Below, piece after piece: positions 44,933 through 53,821 of a stretch of DNA of 64,000 bases (the first letter of the stretch is position 1; every line of letters starts with the position of its first letter). Both the position numbers and the translations under genes were made by a program. The DNA is from CAZUCE01 sp964619265 (lineage in GTDB: Bacteria; Planctomycetota; UBA1135; GCA-002686595). Below the pieces are notes generated by a model. That model ran no database searches, was not told where the DNA came from, and saw only the letters and a list, made by a program, of their open reading frames with translations. Location: NCBI GenBank assembly GCA_964619265.1, contig CAZUCE010000001.1:62001-126000 (forward strand), written 5' to 3'.

Positions 44933-45681
44933 TCGACCACACCTTCACCAAGCGAGCCGACGTCTTGGTCTTTGGAGCCCATCCGGACGACCTCGAGATT
45001 GGAGTGGGGGGGCTGTTGATTCGGGCAACGGAGCTTGGGCTTAGCGTCGCGCTGTGCGATCTGACCGCCGGGGAGCGAGGAACACGTGGGACGCCACAGA
45101 TCCGCCGAGCCGAAGCTCTGGAAGCTGCGGAAGTCCTAGGCGCTGGTTCACGGGGTTGTCTGGGACTGCCCGACGCTGAATTGGTCGACGACCCCATCGC
45201 GCGTCGCGCCGTGGCCCGGGTCATAAGAAGCGTGCGCCCCCGATTCATCCTCGGTCCCTGCGAAACGGATCTACATCCCGATCACCGAGCTACAGCGCGC
45301 CTGGTTCAGGCCGCTTGCTTCGTGGCCGGATTGAAAAACCACGAGGGCTTGGACGGCCGGGCGCACCGACCAGAGCAGTGCTGGTCGTATCTAGGTCTAC
45401 CCCGGCAGGGATCAGGGTGGGTCGAAGTCACCCAAGTCGTCGATGTGAGCCCGGTCTACGAACGAAAATTGCAGGCCGTGCGCTGCCACCGGAGCCAGTT
45501 GGTCGAGCCCGAGCGCGAAGGTTCAAGCCGGAGCGCCGGAGGGCCGCACCCTTTGGAACGCATGGACGCGCGCGACCGGTTCTACGGCGCCCAGCTCGGA
45601 GTTCGCTTTGGTGAACCGCTGATGGCGGGCGGGCCGAGCGAGCTGAAACTCGACGGCTGGTTGCCGCCGAACGCGCCTTAA
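44929..45681 (+). CDS. bshB1: N-acetylglucosaminyl-malate deacetylase (BshB1-like)
   Basis: 250 residues of the LmbE/PIG-L deacetylase family. VLVFGAHPDDLEIGVGGLL holds the zinc-binding HPDD motif; VALCDLTAGERGTRGTPQIRRAEALEAAEVLG is the block specific for the bacillithiol enzymes; LGLPDAEL and CETDLHPDHRATARLV (third zinc ligand HPDH) follow. The enzyme removes acetyl from GlcNAc-malate before cysteine is added. The start ATG 44929 overlaps the bshC stop. An MshB/Bca-type deacetylase with another substrate is the alternative, but the neighbour bshC makes BshB1 much more likely. Confidence 0.9.
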   Translation: MIDHTFTKRADVLVFGAHPDDLEIGVGGLLIRATELGLSVALCDLTAGERGTRGTPQIRRAEALEAAEVLGAGSRGCLGLPDAELVDDPIARRAVARVIRSVRPRFILGPCETDLHPDHRATARLVQAACFVAGLKNHEGLDGRAHRPEQCWSYLGLPRQGSGWVEVTQVVDVSPVYERKLQAVRCHRSQLVEPEREGSSRSAGGPHPLERMDARDRFYGAQLGVRFGEPLMAGGPSELKLDGWLPPNAP

Positions 45682-45803
45682 CCGTTCCGGGATCGACCCC
45701 GGCGGGGGCCTTGGGTCGGTTGCCGTTCAGGATCGCGCTCGGGAAGCGGGATCCGAGCCCCCGGCGCGCCTACAATCTGCGCCTCGAACGGAGAGGTTCC
45801 CCC

Positions 45804-46697
45804 ATGCGCCGGATTGCGATCGTCAACCAGAAGGGCGGGGTCGGGAAGACCACGACCACCGTCAACCTAGGCGCTGCCCTGGCTCGCGCCGGGCGGCGGG
45901 TCGTCGTCGTGGACCTCGACCCCCAGGGAAATCTCAGCACCAGCCTGGGTTGTGAGATCGAGGCGGGCGAGCCCTCCAGCTACAGCGTCTTGATCGGGGA
46001 ACATCCCTTCTCCGCGTGCCTGGTTGGGACAGCCATTTCCGGCCTGAGCCTGGTGCCGACGAACATCGACCTGTCCGGCGCCGAGCTGGAGGTCGCCGGG
46101 ATGGAGAACCGGGAGTTCCGATTGCGCGAAGCGGTGGACGCCTATGAGCAGGACGCGATCCAGAGGACGGGGGCGCCCCCCGCGGAGTACGTGCTATTCG
46201 ACTGCCCTCCCAGCCTTGGACTCCTGTCCCTGAACGCCCTGATTGCCTCCCGGGAGGTCTTCCTTGCCTTGCAGACTGAGTTCCTGGCCCTTCAGGGCAT
46301 GACCCGCCTGCTCGACGTCGTGGGGCGGATTCGCGAGAACCTGAATCCCGAGCTGTCGGTCACCGGCATTGTCCCCTGCCTGTACGACAGTCGCTTGCGA
46401 CTGGCCCGCGAAGTGCTCGGCGAACTGCGCAGCTACTTCCCGACCCAGTGTTTCCGCCGGCCGATTTCGAACAACGTAAAGCTCGCCGAAGCCCCCAGTT
46501 TCGGCCAGACGATCTTCGAATATGCGCCTGACTCGGCGGGCGCCCGCGACTACGGCGAGCTGGCCGAGGAGGTTCTGAATCAGGAGCGTAAAAAACCATT
46601 AGGAGCCGAACAAGTTGGTGTCATTAAACCAACAGCTCCACCGGAGCCCCAAACCGCTGATACCCCGGTGGATCCCGCGGGATCCGGCGCGCATTGA
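45804..46697 (+). CDS. parA: chromosome partitioning ATPase ParA
   Basis: 297 residues. The deviant Walker A motif is NQKGGVGKTTTTVNLG; VVVVDLDPQGNLSTSLG is motif A', and EYVLFDCPPSLGLLSLNAL is Walker B. The sequence then follows Soj/ParA (ALQTEFLALQGMTRLLDVV, RPISNNVKLAEAPSFGQTIFEY). The C-terminal 40 residues are a Pro-rich tail beyond the domain. ParA forms ATP-dependent gradients on DNA that move ParB-parS complexes. ATG 45804 has an upstream GGAGAGG ribosome-binding site. It is unusual in lying between bshB1 and bshA, 18 kb from parB; the bshA start overlaps its stop (TTGA). Confidence 0.95.
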   Translation: MRRIAIVNQKGGVGKTTTTVNLGAALARAGRRVVVVDLDPQGNLSTSLGCEIEAGEPSSYSVLIGEHPFSACLVGTAISGLSLVPTNIDLSGAELEVAGMENREFRLREAVDAYEQDAIQRTGAPPAEYVLFDCPPSLGLLSLNALIASREVFLALQTEFLALQGMTRLLDVVGRIRENLNPELSVTGIVPCLYDSRLRLAREVLGELRSYFPTQCFRRPISNNVKLAEAPSFGQTIFEYAPDSAGARDYGELAEEVLNQERKKPLGAEQVGVIKPTAPPEPQTADTPVDPAGSGAH

Positions 46698-47857
46698 ACC
46701 CAAAACAGCCCCGCTTGGGTGTCCTTTGCTGGGGACTTATCGGTGGATCCTCCGTTGCGGCCCAGCGCAGCGCCAAACTGCTCGCCTCCAGCGGATTCGA
46801 GGTGCATATCGCGGGCTACTCCCCGCGGGCGGACACCCCGCCGCTCGCCGGGCTCAAGACCCTCCGGGGTAACCCCGAGCAGGCCATCGCGGCCTGGGCC
46901 GAAAGCCGGCGGCTGGACCTCGTTCAGGTCCATCACGGCTGGCCCTTGGGGGCGATCGCAGCCCGGGCCCTCGGCGGGAGAATCGCGTTCACCTTGAACC
47001 TGCACGGAACGGAGGTTCTCCGGGAGCTCCCCTGGCTGAACGCCGCCGAGCAGGCCTGCGCCCTAGCCGCTCCGAGCCAGGACTTGGCGGACCGAGCGGA
47101 AGCCCAATTGAGCCGGGCGGGCTCCCCGAGGTCGATCGCGGTGCTCCCGAGCCCACTCGGGCCCGAGTGGTTCGAGGGAGATCTTCCTATCCGCCCGAGA
47201 AACGCGGGCCGGCTCCGTGTGGCCCACGTCAGCACCGGCCGCGCCATCAAGCAGGTGCCCGTTGTCCTGCGGGCTTGCGGGCGCGCCGCTCGGGAGCTGG
47301 ACCGCCAGGGCGTCCGGCTTGAACTCGACCTGATCGGACCGGGCCAAGGGGAAACCACCCTCCGGCTGGCCCGGGAACTAGGCCTCGCGGGCCAAGTGCG
47401 AACTTTGGGCTGCCTGCCGCCCGGGCCCGCCTGGACGGACGGGGCCGGAGAGGGTTTCGACGCGCTGCTACTCGCCAGCCGGTTCGAGTCCTTCAGCCTC
47501 GTCGCCCAAGAGGCCTTGGCCCGCGGCGTAGAGCCAATCGGCCCGGCCGTGGGAGGCCTGCCGGAGTGCTATGGGGAGCTCGGCCTTGGCACCTGGGTCG
47601 CCCCGCAAGCTCCGGGCTTGGATCGGCGCTTGTCAGCAGCGCTCGTGGACTTCTCGGCCAGTCGATCGGATGATCCTGAGCGGCCCCTAAGGTCCCGCGA
47701 GATCCTGCGCTCCCACTATGGCTGGCCGGCGCTTAGCCCCTTGTGGAAAACTTGGTCATGGGCTGCCGCCCATCCGTTCTCGCGCGCCTCAAATTCACCC
47801 TATGAACGTCTATTTGGACCACAACGCGACCTCTCCGCTGCGTCCGGAAGTGCGTGA
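46694..47857 (+). CDS. bshA: GT4 glycosyltransferase, probably BshA (GlcNAc-malate synthase)
   Basis: 387 residues of the GT-B fold. LGVLCWGLIGGSSVAAQRSAKLLASSGFEVHI resembles the BshA start with its GGSG-x-V-A-T-x-LGK-LA block. LDLVQVHHGWPLGAIAARAL, FTLNLHGTEVL, RVAHVSTGRAIKQVPVVLRA and SRFESFSLVAQEALARGVEPIGPAVGGLPE correspond to BshA regions, including the donor-binding Glu. BshA adds malate to UDP-GlcNAc, the first bacillithiol step. Similarity to other GT4 enzymes is high, so the name rests partly on the neighbouring bshB1 and bshC. The start is TTG 46694, overlapping the parA stop. The 3' end overlaps the next gene by 56 bp. Confidence 0.68.
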   Translation: MNPKQPRLGVLCWGLIGGSSVAAQRSAKLLASSGFEVHIAGYSPRADTPPLAGLKTLRGNPEQAIAAWAESRRLDLVQVHHGWPLGAIAARALGGRIAFTLNLHGTEVLRELPWLNAAEQACALAAPSQDLADRAEAQLSRAGSPRSIAVLPSPLGPEWFEGDLPIRPRNAGRLRVAHVSTGRAIKQVPVVLRACGRAARELDRQGVRLELDLIGPGQGETTLRLARELGLAGQVRTLGCLPPGPAWTDGAGEGFDALLLASRFESFSLVAQEALARGVEPIGPAVGGLPECYGELGLGTWVAPQAPGLDRRLSAALVDFSASRSDDPERPLRSREILRSHYGWPALSPLWKTWSWAAAHPFSRASNSPYERLFGPQRDLSAASGSA

Positions 47858-48962
47858 CCACTGGTGGGGGTTGCTTGGGGACAACTTGGGCAACCCTTCG
47901 AGCTTGCACGTCAGCGGAAGGCGTGCACGAGCCGTGGTAGACGAAGCTCGCGAACGGGTCGCCGGAGCCTTGAGTGTCCCCGAACAGGATGTGATCTTCA
48001 CACCATCCGGCAGCTCCGCGAACAGCCTGATCCTGCTCGGGGGAGTGCGAGCAGCGGGCCTGGAATGCGGCCTGATCACCAGCACGATCGAACATGCCGC
48101 AGTTCTTGAGCCCGCGGAGGCCCTCGAGCGGGCCGGACACTTCGTGGAACGGGTGCCCGTTGATCGCGAAGGGCGCGTGGAGGCGTCCGCGGTGGCCGCG
48201 GCGGTTGCGAAGCACACAGGCCCCCTTTGGGTCAGCGTCATGGCTGCCAACAACGAAGTGGGAACGTGCGCACCCATCGCCTCCATTGCGAAAGCCGCCC
48301 GAGGCGCCGGCCGCAGGGTGTGGATCCACACCGACGCCGTCCAGTGTCTTGGCAAGCTACCCATAGACTTACCCAGTTGGGATGTTGATGCAGCGACTTT
48401 GTCCCCGCACAAGGTGGGAGGGCCGCTCGGGGTGGGGATCTTGATTGTCCGCGAAGAGCTCCCCATCGAGCCGCTGATCTATGGAGGGGGGCAGGAGCGC
48501 GGCCTGATCGCTGGCACCGAGGATGCTGCGCGCTGCTCCGCAGCGGCCCTGGCCGTCGAACTCGCCGTGCAGGAAGGCCACGAGATCCACGAATCCCTGC
48601 GCGAGCGAACCCAATCGCTCTGGCAGGCGCTGCAGGAGCGCATCCCAGGGGTCGAGCTCCACGGACCCGCCCTGGAGTGCGCGGAACGACTTCCCAATAC
48701 ACTCAACATCGGCCTACCGGGAATCGACGGCCGCGTACTGGTCACCCGCTTGGACCTGGAAGGACTTTCGACCAGCGCTGGATCCGCGTGCGCAAGCGGC
48801 GCCATCGAGCCCTCCCACGTCTTGCTCGCTATGGGCTATCCCGAATCTGAAGCACGGGCAGCGCTTCGACTTTCCATCGGCCGCAACACCACACAGGCCG
48901 ACGTGACACGTGCAGCAGACATGTTGGCACGCGTAGCGCAAGCAGCTCAAAGAAGTTCCTAG
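47802..48962 (+). CDS. cysteine desulfurase (NifS/IscS family)
   Basis: 386 residues. VYLDHNATSPLRPEVRDHW at the N-terminus, STIEHAAVLEPAEALERAG, SVMAANNEVGTCAPI, WIHTDAVQCLGKLP and the PLP lysine in LSPHKVGGPLGVGIL are all present. The catalytic Cys is in STSAGSACASGAIEPSHVL. This is a complete class V aminotransferase-type desulfurase that delivers persulfide sulfur for Fe-S clusters or thiolation. Group II-like features (short Cys loop) are not evident; the loop matches NifS/IscS. ATG 47802 lies inside the end of bshA (56-bp overlap). Co-occurrence with bacillithiol genes and a selenoprotein suggests a thiol or selenium supply role (inference). Confidence 0.92.
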   Translation: MNVYLDHNATSPLRPEVRDHWWGLLGDNLGNPSSLHVSGRRARAVVDEARERVAGALSVPEQDVIFTPSGSSANSLILLGGVRAAGLECGLITSTIEHAAVLEPAEALERAGHFVERVPVDREGRVEASAVAAAVAKHTGPLWVSVMAANNEVGTCAPIASIAKAARGAGRRVWIHTDAVQCLGKLPIDLPSWDVDAATLSPHKVGGPLGVGILIVREELPIEPLIYGGGQERGLIAGTEDAARCSAAALAVELAVQEGHEIHESLRERTQSLWQALQERIPGVELHGPALECAERLPNTLNIGLPGIDGRVLVTRLDLEGLSTSAGSACASGAIEPSHVLLAMGYPESEARAALRLSIGRNTTQADVTRAADMLARVAQAAQRSS

Positions 48963-50102
48963 CCCACTCAACGCTCCGAACCACTGCGGTGCGCACAGCC
49001 GCGCAGACCCTCGTGGAACGCTACCACCACAATCGAGGGGCTCTATATAGACGCATCACCGATCCCCCTTTGGTGCATCCCATGCTGTGTCGCACCGAAC
49101 ATCTCGCGGCCCACAAACCACTGCCAAGTGGCGCAGCCAAACAACTCGCGCTCGCGCGGCAAACCGCACTCTCGATGTCATCCGCAAGGGTGCTAACAGT
49201 TTGCTTGATCGTCCGTTGACGATTCGCGTCAGCAGCCTTCTAATGAACCCGTCGTCGCGCGCTTCGCGTGACGAGCGCGACACGATCCCTTAAGCGAGCA
49301 CATCCCCTTCAAACACCGCTCCCGCGCCCAAGAATCCTCCTTAGAACCGACCCCTTAGCTGGCGAGCCGCCCCGTCTCATCGGGCCCACCGCGCGCCGCA
49401 ACCTTCCTCGGTCGGAAAAAGGTCGAACTTTCCACAGGCTCGTTGACGTGTTCGAAGCAGCACCCCCGCCCGAAGGCCACCCACTGCCCAGCGCGATCGA
49501 GTTCTTCACAAGCTCGAACCCGGGCCTTTCACGCCTTCTGCCACCCCAGCTCGCGGGGTCGAACCAGCACCCCCTCACACCCACGCCTGCCTAGTTCTCC
49601 TACTTTGCAGAATCGACTCAACCAATCCGTACGCGCCGCTGTGCCAACACAGCTTCGCGAAACTTTCTACAGCGCCGAAGCGCTGGGTCGTGTCGCCACG
49701 CTTCGGCACAGTCGGAACTCGGTGGGATTGCAGGGCAACGAAATGAGTTTGGCGTTGCGGGATGGGTCTGACGAAAGATCCCAACTTGCAGATGGCATCC
49801 GGTGCCGGTCCGGGCCGCGACCAGATGCCCTAAACGACAAGGGACCAGGTCACTAGGTGGCTTAAGCCCTTGGCGCTTGCCGGCCGCTTCGAATCCCTGA
49901 CGAAGCCGCGGAACAACCTGCGCCTCCCTTGAAAGAAGCGGACCGTGAGCCGCTGGATCGACGCGCTGGACCGCGCTCGAATTGAGAGTTGTGCCGCTGG
50001 CGCTTCTACCTGGTCCCGTGTCGCCACTCCGCGACCTCGGTTTTCCCTACCGAGCTCGCTTCCCAACGCCTCTCCGGCATCGCGCCCCCCCTCTCCTCCG
50101 CG
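48963..50102. other. 1.14-kb gene-free region upstream of dnaA
   Basis: No convincing protein gene, RNA gene or insertion element was found. Its base composition looks less GC-rich than the flanking genes. It contains one DnaA-box-like CTTTCCACA (49428-49436), a TCTATATAGA palindrome near 49042 and an inverted repeat at 49674-49707. rpmH and rnpA, which often sit next to dnaA, were not recognised. It holds the dnaA promoter and could be part of the origin. Confidence 0.5.
49674..49707. repeat. 9-bp inverted repeat upstream of dnaA
   Basis: GCCGAAGCG (49674-49682) and CGCTTCGGC (49699-49707) are perfect complements separated by 16 bases. It lies about 400 bp upstream of the dnaA start. It could be a regulatory hairpin or a protein-binding site; no further support. 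Confidence 0.4.
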
Positions 50103-51581
50103 ATGAGCTATCCGAATCCAGCCAACGAAAATCCGACCGGGGATCCGCCTAAAACGGCGGACCAACTCGCTTTGCCACTCGATAAGTCCGCACCTAGGGA
50201 CGAAATCTGGCGGGCTTTGCAGCGTGCGCTTGCGAGCCGTGTTCAGCGCGAACAGTTCGAAACCTGGTTCCGACGAGCCGGCTTGGTCGAAGTGCAAGGG
50301 GATTCGATCACGATCGCCGTCCACAACCTGTTCTCTTGCCAGTTCATCCAAGAGCACTACTCGGATCGACTGACCGACGTGGTCGAAGAGGTCCTCGGTC
50401 AGCCCCTCGAGGTCCGCATCGTCGTCGACGCCGGACTTCCCGGTCTCGCGGAATCCCCCGAAGCCCCAGCCGTGGAAGCCGCGCTGCCCCAAGCTCCCGC
50501 TCGCCCGGTGTCCCCACCGCCGCCGACGGTTCCGCGCCTTCCACGGGCCTCGTCTGGCCTGACCCTCAACCCCAACTACCGGTTTGACTCGTTCGTCGTA
50601 GGCCCCTGCAACAACTTTGCCTATGCCGCCGCTGTCGGCGTCTCCGAGTCACCGGGCCAGAACTACAATCCGTTTTTCCTGTATGGCAACGTCGGGCTTG
50701 GCAAGACCCACCTGATGCAGTCGGTCTGCGCGTCCCTCATCCAGCGCAACCCCTCGACACGAATCCTCTACCTGTCGTGCGAGACCTTCGTCAACCACTT
50801 CATCCAGGCCCTCGGGAACGGCAACCTCGAAGAATTCCGCAACAAGTACCGGAACGTGGATGTCCTGGTCGTCGATGACATCCACCTGCTCGGCAACAAG
50901 GAGCGGAGCCAGGACGAATTTTTCCACACGTTCAATACGCTGTACCTGGCCGGCAAGCAGATCGTGCTGTCCTCCGACAGTCCGCCGCGCGACATTCCGA
51001 GCCTCCAGGAACGCTTGGTGTCCCGTTTCCGCTCGGGGCTCGTGACCGAAATGGAATCTCCGGCCTACGAGACCCGCATGGCGATCCTGAAAAGGAAGAC
51101 AGCCGACCGCGGACAGGAGCTTCCCGACGACGTGGCCTGCCTGCTCGCAGAGCGCATCGACTCCAATATCCGTGAGCTGGAAGGAGCCGTGAATAGCCTG
51201 CTTGGATTCGCAAGCGTGACCGGTCAGCCCATCTCCGAGAGCGTTGCTCGCCAGTGCCTGCGCGAGTTGTTTGAGAAAAACGTCGGAGAACCGGGCATCG
51301 AGGACATCTTCCGAGTCGTCACCGGACACTATTCGGTGAAGTTGCAAGACCTCCAGTCCCGCAAGCGGACGGCTGGCATCGCCTTCGCTCGGCAGGTCGG
51401 TATGTACTTGGCCCGCCGCCTGACGCGTCACTCCCTCGAGGAGATCGGTGGGTATTTTGGCGGCCGAGACCACTCCACGGTCCTGTACGGAGTCGGCAAG
51501 ATCACCGAACTGGCGAAAACCGACCCGTCGATGGTCGACGTCCTGCGCAAGCTAGAGAACCAACTAGGGGCGCAAGATTGA
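50103..51581 (+). CDS. dnaA: chromosomal replication initiator DnaA
   Basis: 492 residues. Domain I (about 25-105) includes EIWRALQRALASRVQREQFETWF; a Pro-rich linker follows. Domain III has Walker A GNVGLGKTHL (Gly195-Thr202), Walker B VDVLVVDDIHLLGNKERSQDEFFHTFN and the sensor/arginine-finger region LQERLVSRFRSGL. Domain IV ends with ARRLTRHSLEEIGGYFGGRDHSTVLYG, the DnaA-box-binding signature (RDHST rather than RDHTT). DnaA-ATP opens the origin. ATG 50103 was chosen because domain I starts just after it. dnaN, dciA and gyrB follow on the same strand. Confidence 0.97.
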   Translation: MSYPNPANENPTGDPPKTADQLALPLDKSAPRDEIWRALQRALASRVQREQFETWFRRAGLVEVQGDSITIAVHNLFSCQFIQEHYSDRLTDVVEEVLGQPLEVRIVVDAGLPGLAESPEAPAVEAALPQAPARPVSPPPPTVPRLPRASSGLTLNPNYRFDSFVVGPCNNFAYAAAVGVSESPGQNYNPFFLYGNVGLGKTHLMQSVCASLIQRNPSTRILYLSCETFVNHFIQALGNGNLEEFRNKYRNVDVLVVDDIHLLGNKERSQDEFFHTFNTLYLAGKQIVLSSDSPPRDIPSLQERLVSRFRSGLVTEMESPAYETRMAILKRKTADRGQELPDDVACLLAERIDSNIRELEGAVNSLLGFASVTGQPISESVARQCLRELFEKNVGEPGIEDIFRVVTGHYSVKLQDLQSRKRTAGIAFARQVGMYLARRLTRHSLEEIGGYFGGRDHSTVLYGVGKITELAKTDPSMVDVLRKLENQLGAQD

Positions 51582-52227
51582 CCCAGCTCTACCGCCCGGG
51601 GCGCGGGCTCAACGCTCCTTTTGGCATCCTCCGCGAAGGCGTCCTGAACCATCGGTCGGGGACGCCTTCGCGGCGTGTAGGCGCGCACGATCCTGCACAC
51701 AGGAACCTCCGAGTCAGCCCCTCCTGGACAGCCCTGGGCGCGCCCGGTGCGAGGCGAATCGACCTCGAGATGCGCGCTGGAGGAGCCGATCCCCTGGCTC
51801 CGGGACGCGTTGGGTCCTCAGGCTCCCCAAAGACTCCAAAAGCCGCTTCCAGACAGGTCCTCCAGGGGTGCCTCCGCAGGCTCAGATGCCTACAATTGGG
51901 GACCTGGAAAACCTTGGGAGAACACGTTCAAGAACCGGGAGATCCTCCGCAGGATTCCACCTCGGAAACGGGACTCCCGAGGGTCGCGTGGAGAACCCTT
52001 CAAAACTCCACCACCCCTCCGCACCCCTCCACAGCTATCCAGAATCCCTACCGAGTTGTGGAGAAGCATCCAAACCACTGCAACGACGGAACTTGTGTTG
52101 TTGAGCCAACCGGGTTCTCCACGGTTTGGGCCGCCCTATACGAAGACGATGATTCTTTTTATCAGGGAGGGGACCAAGCCAGGGACCTGGAGAACTCGAC
52201 TCGAACTGAGAACGAAACGGTGACCCC
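51582..52227. other. oriC: probable replication origin between dnaA and dnaN
   Basis: A 646-bp non-coding region with clustered DnaA-box-like 9-mers: CGTGGAGAA (51987-51995), TGTGGAGAA (52057-52065), TTCTCCACG (52115-52123), plus weaker CCCTCCACA (52025-52033) and CCTGGAGAA (52186-52194). The strongest differs from TTATCCACA by one base. An AT-rich run ATGATTCTTTTTATC (52149-52163) follows and could be the unwinding element. The position between dnaA and dnaN is common for bacterial origins. No strand-composition calculation was possible here, so the call is tentative. Confidence 0.5.
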
Positions 52228-53328
52228 ATGAAGCTCCTCTGCGATCGAGAGCGCCTGCGCGAAGGGCTGGCCCTAGTCGGCGGTGTAATCCCGAACAAGG
52301 CCACTCGTCCGGCCATCGAGAACATGCTGCTCGTGGCCACGGACGGCGCGCTGGAATTAGTTGGTACCGACCTCGAGGTGGCGGTGCGCTATCGCATCGA
52401 CGACGTGAAGGTCGGAGAGCCGGGTACCGCGTTGGTTCCGTCCAAAGTCTTCGCGGATTTCGTGCGCGACCTTACGGGTGAGACCGTGAACCTTGCTGTG
52501 AGCTCGAACCGGATGGAGGTTTCGAGCGGAGCAGACCGTTGCGAACTGCCCACTGCCGATCCGGAAGAGTTCCCGGTGATCGCACGGTTCGAGGAGGAGG
52601 GAGCTCTGTCGATCCAGGGCGGCAGCTTCACCCGACTCGTGTCCCGCACATCGTTTGCTGCGGCGAAGGAGCAGGGCCGTTACGCGATGCACGGGATCCT
52701 GACCCTGATCGAAGACCAGGTGCTTCGGATGGTCGCAACCGATGGGCGCCGGCTCGCTGTGGCGTCGACGCCGATCGACAGCGGACAGAGCCCCCCCGGC
52801 AAGGCCATCTTGCCGACCAAGGGTGCCCAGGCGTTCTGCCGGTTGGTGACCGACGACCTGGAACAGGTCGAACTGCACTTCGGCGACAACCAGATGGGTT
52901 TGCGAACCCAGCGGGGCGAGATCTTCGCGCGGCTGATCGACGGGGAATTCCCCCGCTACGCAGCCGTGATCCCAGACGATCCCGCCCACCGGGTTGAGGC
53001 CGATGGCGATAGCCTCATCCGGAAGATCAAGCTGGTTTCGAACGTAACTACCCAGGACGCGCGGGCGGTCAAATTGGCACTGAAGGGAACCAAGCTCGAA
53101 CTAACCGGACGTTCCACCACCAGCGGTCAGGCCACCTCGGAGATGGAAGTTCACTTCGGCGGTGATGAAGCCGAAATTGCGTTCAACCCTGACTTCCTGC
53201 TTGAGGGGGTCCGGCATTGCGAAACCGATATGGTTGCGCTCGAGTTCAACGACCGGACCAGTCCGGGCAAATTCACCCTTGGCGAAAACTACGTCTACGT
53301 GGTCATGCCGATCACGGTCGATGTCTGA
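52228..53328 (+). CDS. dnaN: DNA polymerase III sliding clamp (beta subunit)
   Basis: 366 residues, the standard length for the three-domain clamp. MKLLCDRERLREGLALVGGVIPNKATRPAIENMLLVA opens domain I; FTRLVSRTSFAAAKEQGRYAMHGILTLIEDQVLRMVATDGRRLA is the typical domain II signature; the C-terminus, NYVYVVMPITVDV, corresponds to the family-ending MPMR(L/I)-type strand. Dimers encircle DNA and tether polymerase. It follows the putative origin region after dnaA; its stop overlaps the dciA start by 8 bp. Confidence 0.97.
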   Translation: MKLLCDRERLREGLALVGGVIPNKATRPAIENMLLVATDGALELVGTDLEVAVRYRIDDVKVGEPGTALVPSKVFADFVRDLTGETVNLAVSSNRMEVSSGADRCELPTADPEEFPVIARFEEEGALSIQGGSFTRLVSRTSFAAAKEQGRYAMHGILTLIEDQVLRMVATDGRRLAVASTPIDSGQSPPGKAILPTKGAQAFCRLVTDDLEQVELHFGDNQMGLRTQRGEIFARLIDGEFPRYAAVIPDDPAHRVEADGDSLIRKIKLVSNVTTQDARAVKLALKGTKLELTGRSTTSGQATSEMEVHFGGDEAEIAFNPDFLLEGVRHCETDMVALEFNDRTSPGKFTLGENYVYVVMPITVDV

Positions 53329-53719
53329 GCGCAAGTTCAGGACGAATCCTGCGACGGAAATCCGCAGCGAACGCCGCGGACCGGTCGACCTGAACGAGCT
53401 CGTCACCAAGTTCGCTCGCGAGCACCGGCTGCAACGCAATGACGATCGCGAACGAGTCTTCACCGCCTGGCGGCGGGCGGTTGGGACCGAGCTCACCCGG
53501 CAAGCTTGGCCGGTTCGTTGGCGTAGCGGAGAATTGTTGATCGAAGTGGCTTCGGCCGCCCATTACCACGAACTCAGCGCGTTTCGAAGTCAGGAACTTC
53601 TCCATGCCATGGCGCAGCAGCTCGGTGATGACCGCGTCAAGAAGCTCGTCTTCAAACCGGGCACTCGACCCTCCAGCTCGAATCCGCGCTCTTCCAGTCC
53701 TCCGAGTCGCCAAGGCTGA
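53321..53719 (+). CDS. dciA: DUF721/DciA-like helicase-loading protein
   Basis: 132 residues. The DUF721 core is LVTKFAREHRLQRNDDRERVFTAWRRAVGTELTRQAWPVRWRSGELLIEVASAAHYHEL, then LLHAMAQQLGDDRVKKLVFKPG. DciA-type proteins load the replicative helicase DnaB in bacteria without DnaC or DnaI. The location between dnaN and gyrB is the classical one for this family. The start ATG 53321 overlaps the dnaN stop (ATGTCTGA), indicating coupling. The short C-terminal Ser/Pro-rich tail is outside the domain. Confidence 0.8.
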   Translation: MSERKFRTNPATEIRSERRGPVDLNELVTKFAREHRLQRNDDRERVFTAWRRAVGTELTRQAWPVRWRSGELLIEVASAAHYHELSAFRSQELLHAMAQQLGDDRVKKLVFKPGTRPSSSNPRSSSPPSRQG

Positions 53720-53821
53720 GAGGCGAACGAACTTACTCCCACTCTCTGAGCGAATTTCGCTCACCCATTTCCTTCACCTGCTCCGCGCTTGCGGAGTTTT
53801 GACAGTCTCTCCTTCAGATCC

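Noticed and set aside
49056..49283. Minus-strand small open frame resembling a Lys/Arg-rich ribosomal protein (L34) near dnaA
   Set aside because: A few residues (GF-RR, NGR) resemble L34, but the conserved KRTYQPS start and the rest of the motif are missing.
49880..49910. CTTCGAATCCC resembling a tRNA T-loop
   Set aside because: The flanking bases cannot form a T-stem, and no anticodon arm or acceptor stem can be built around it.
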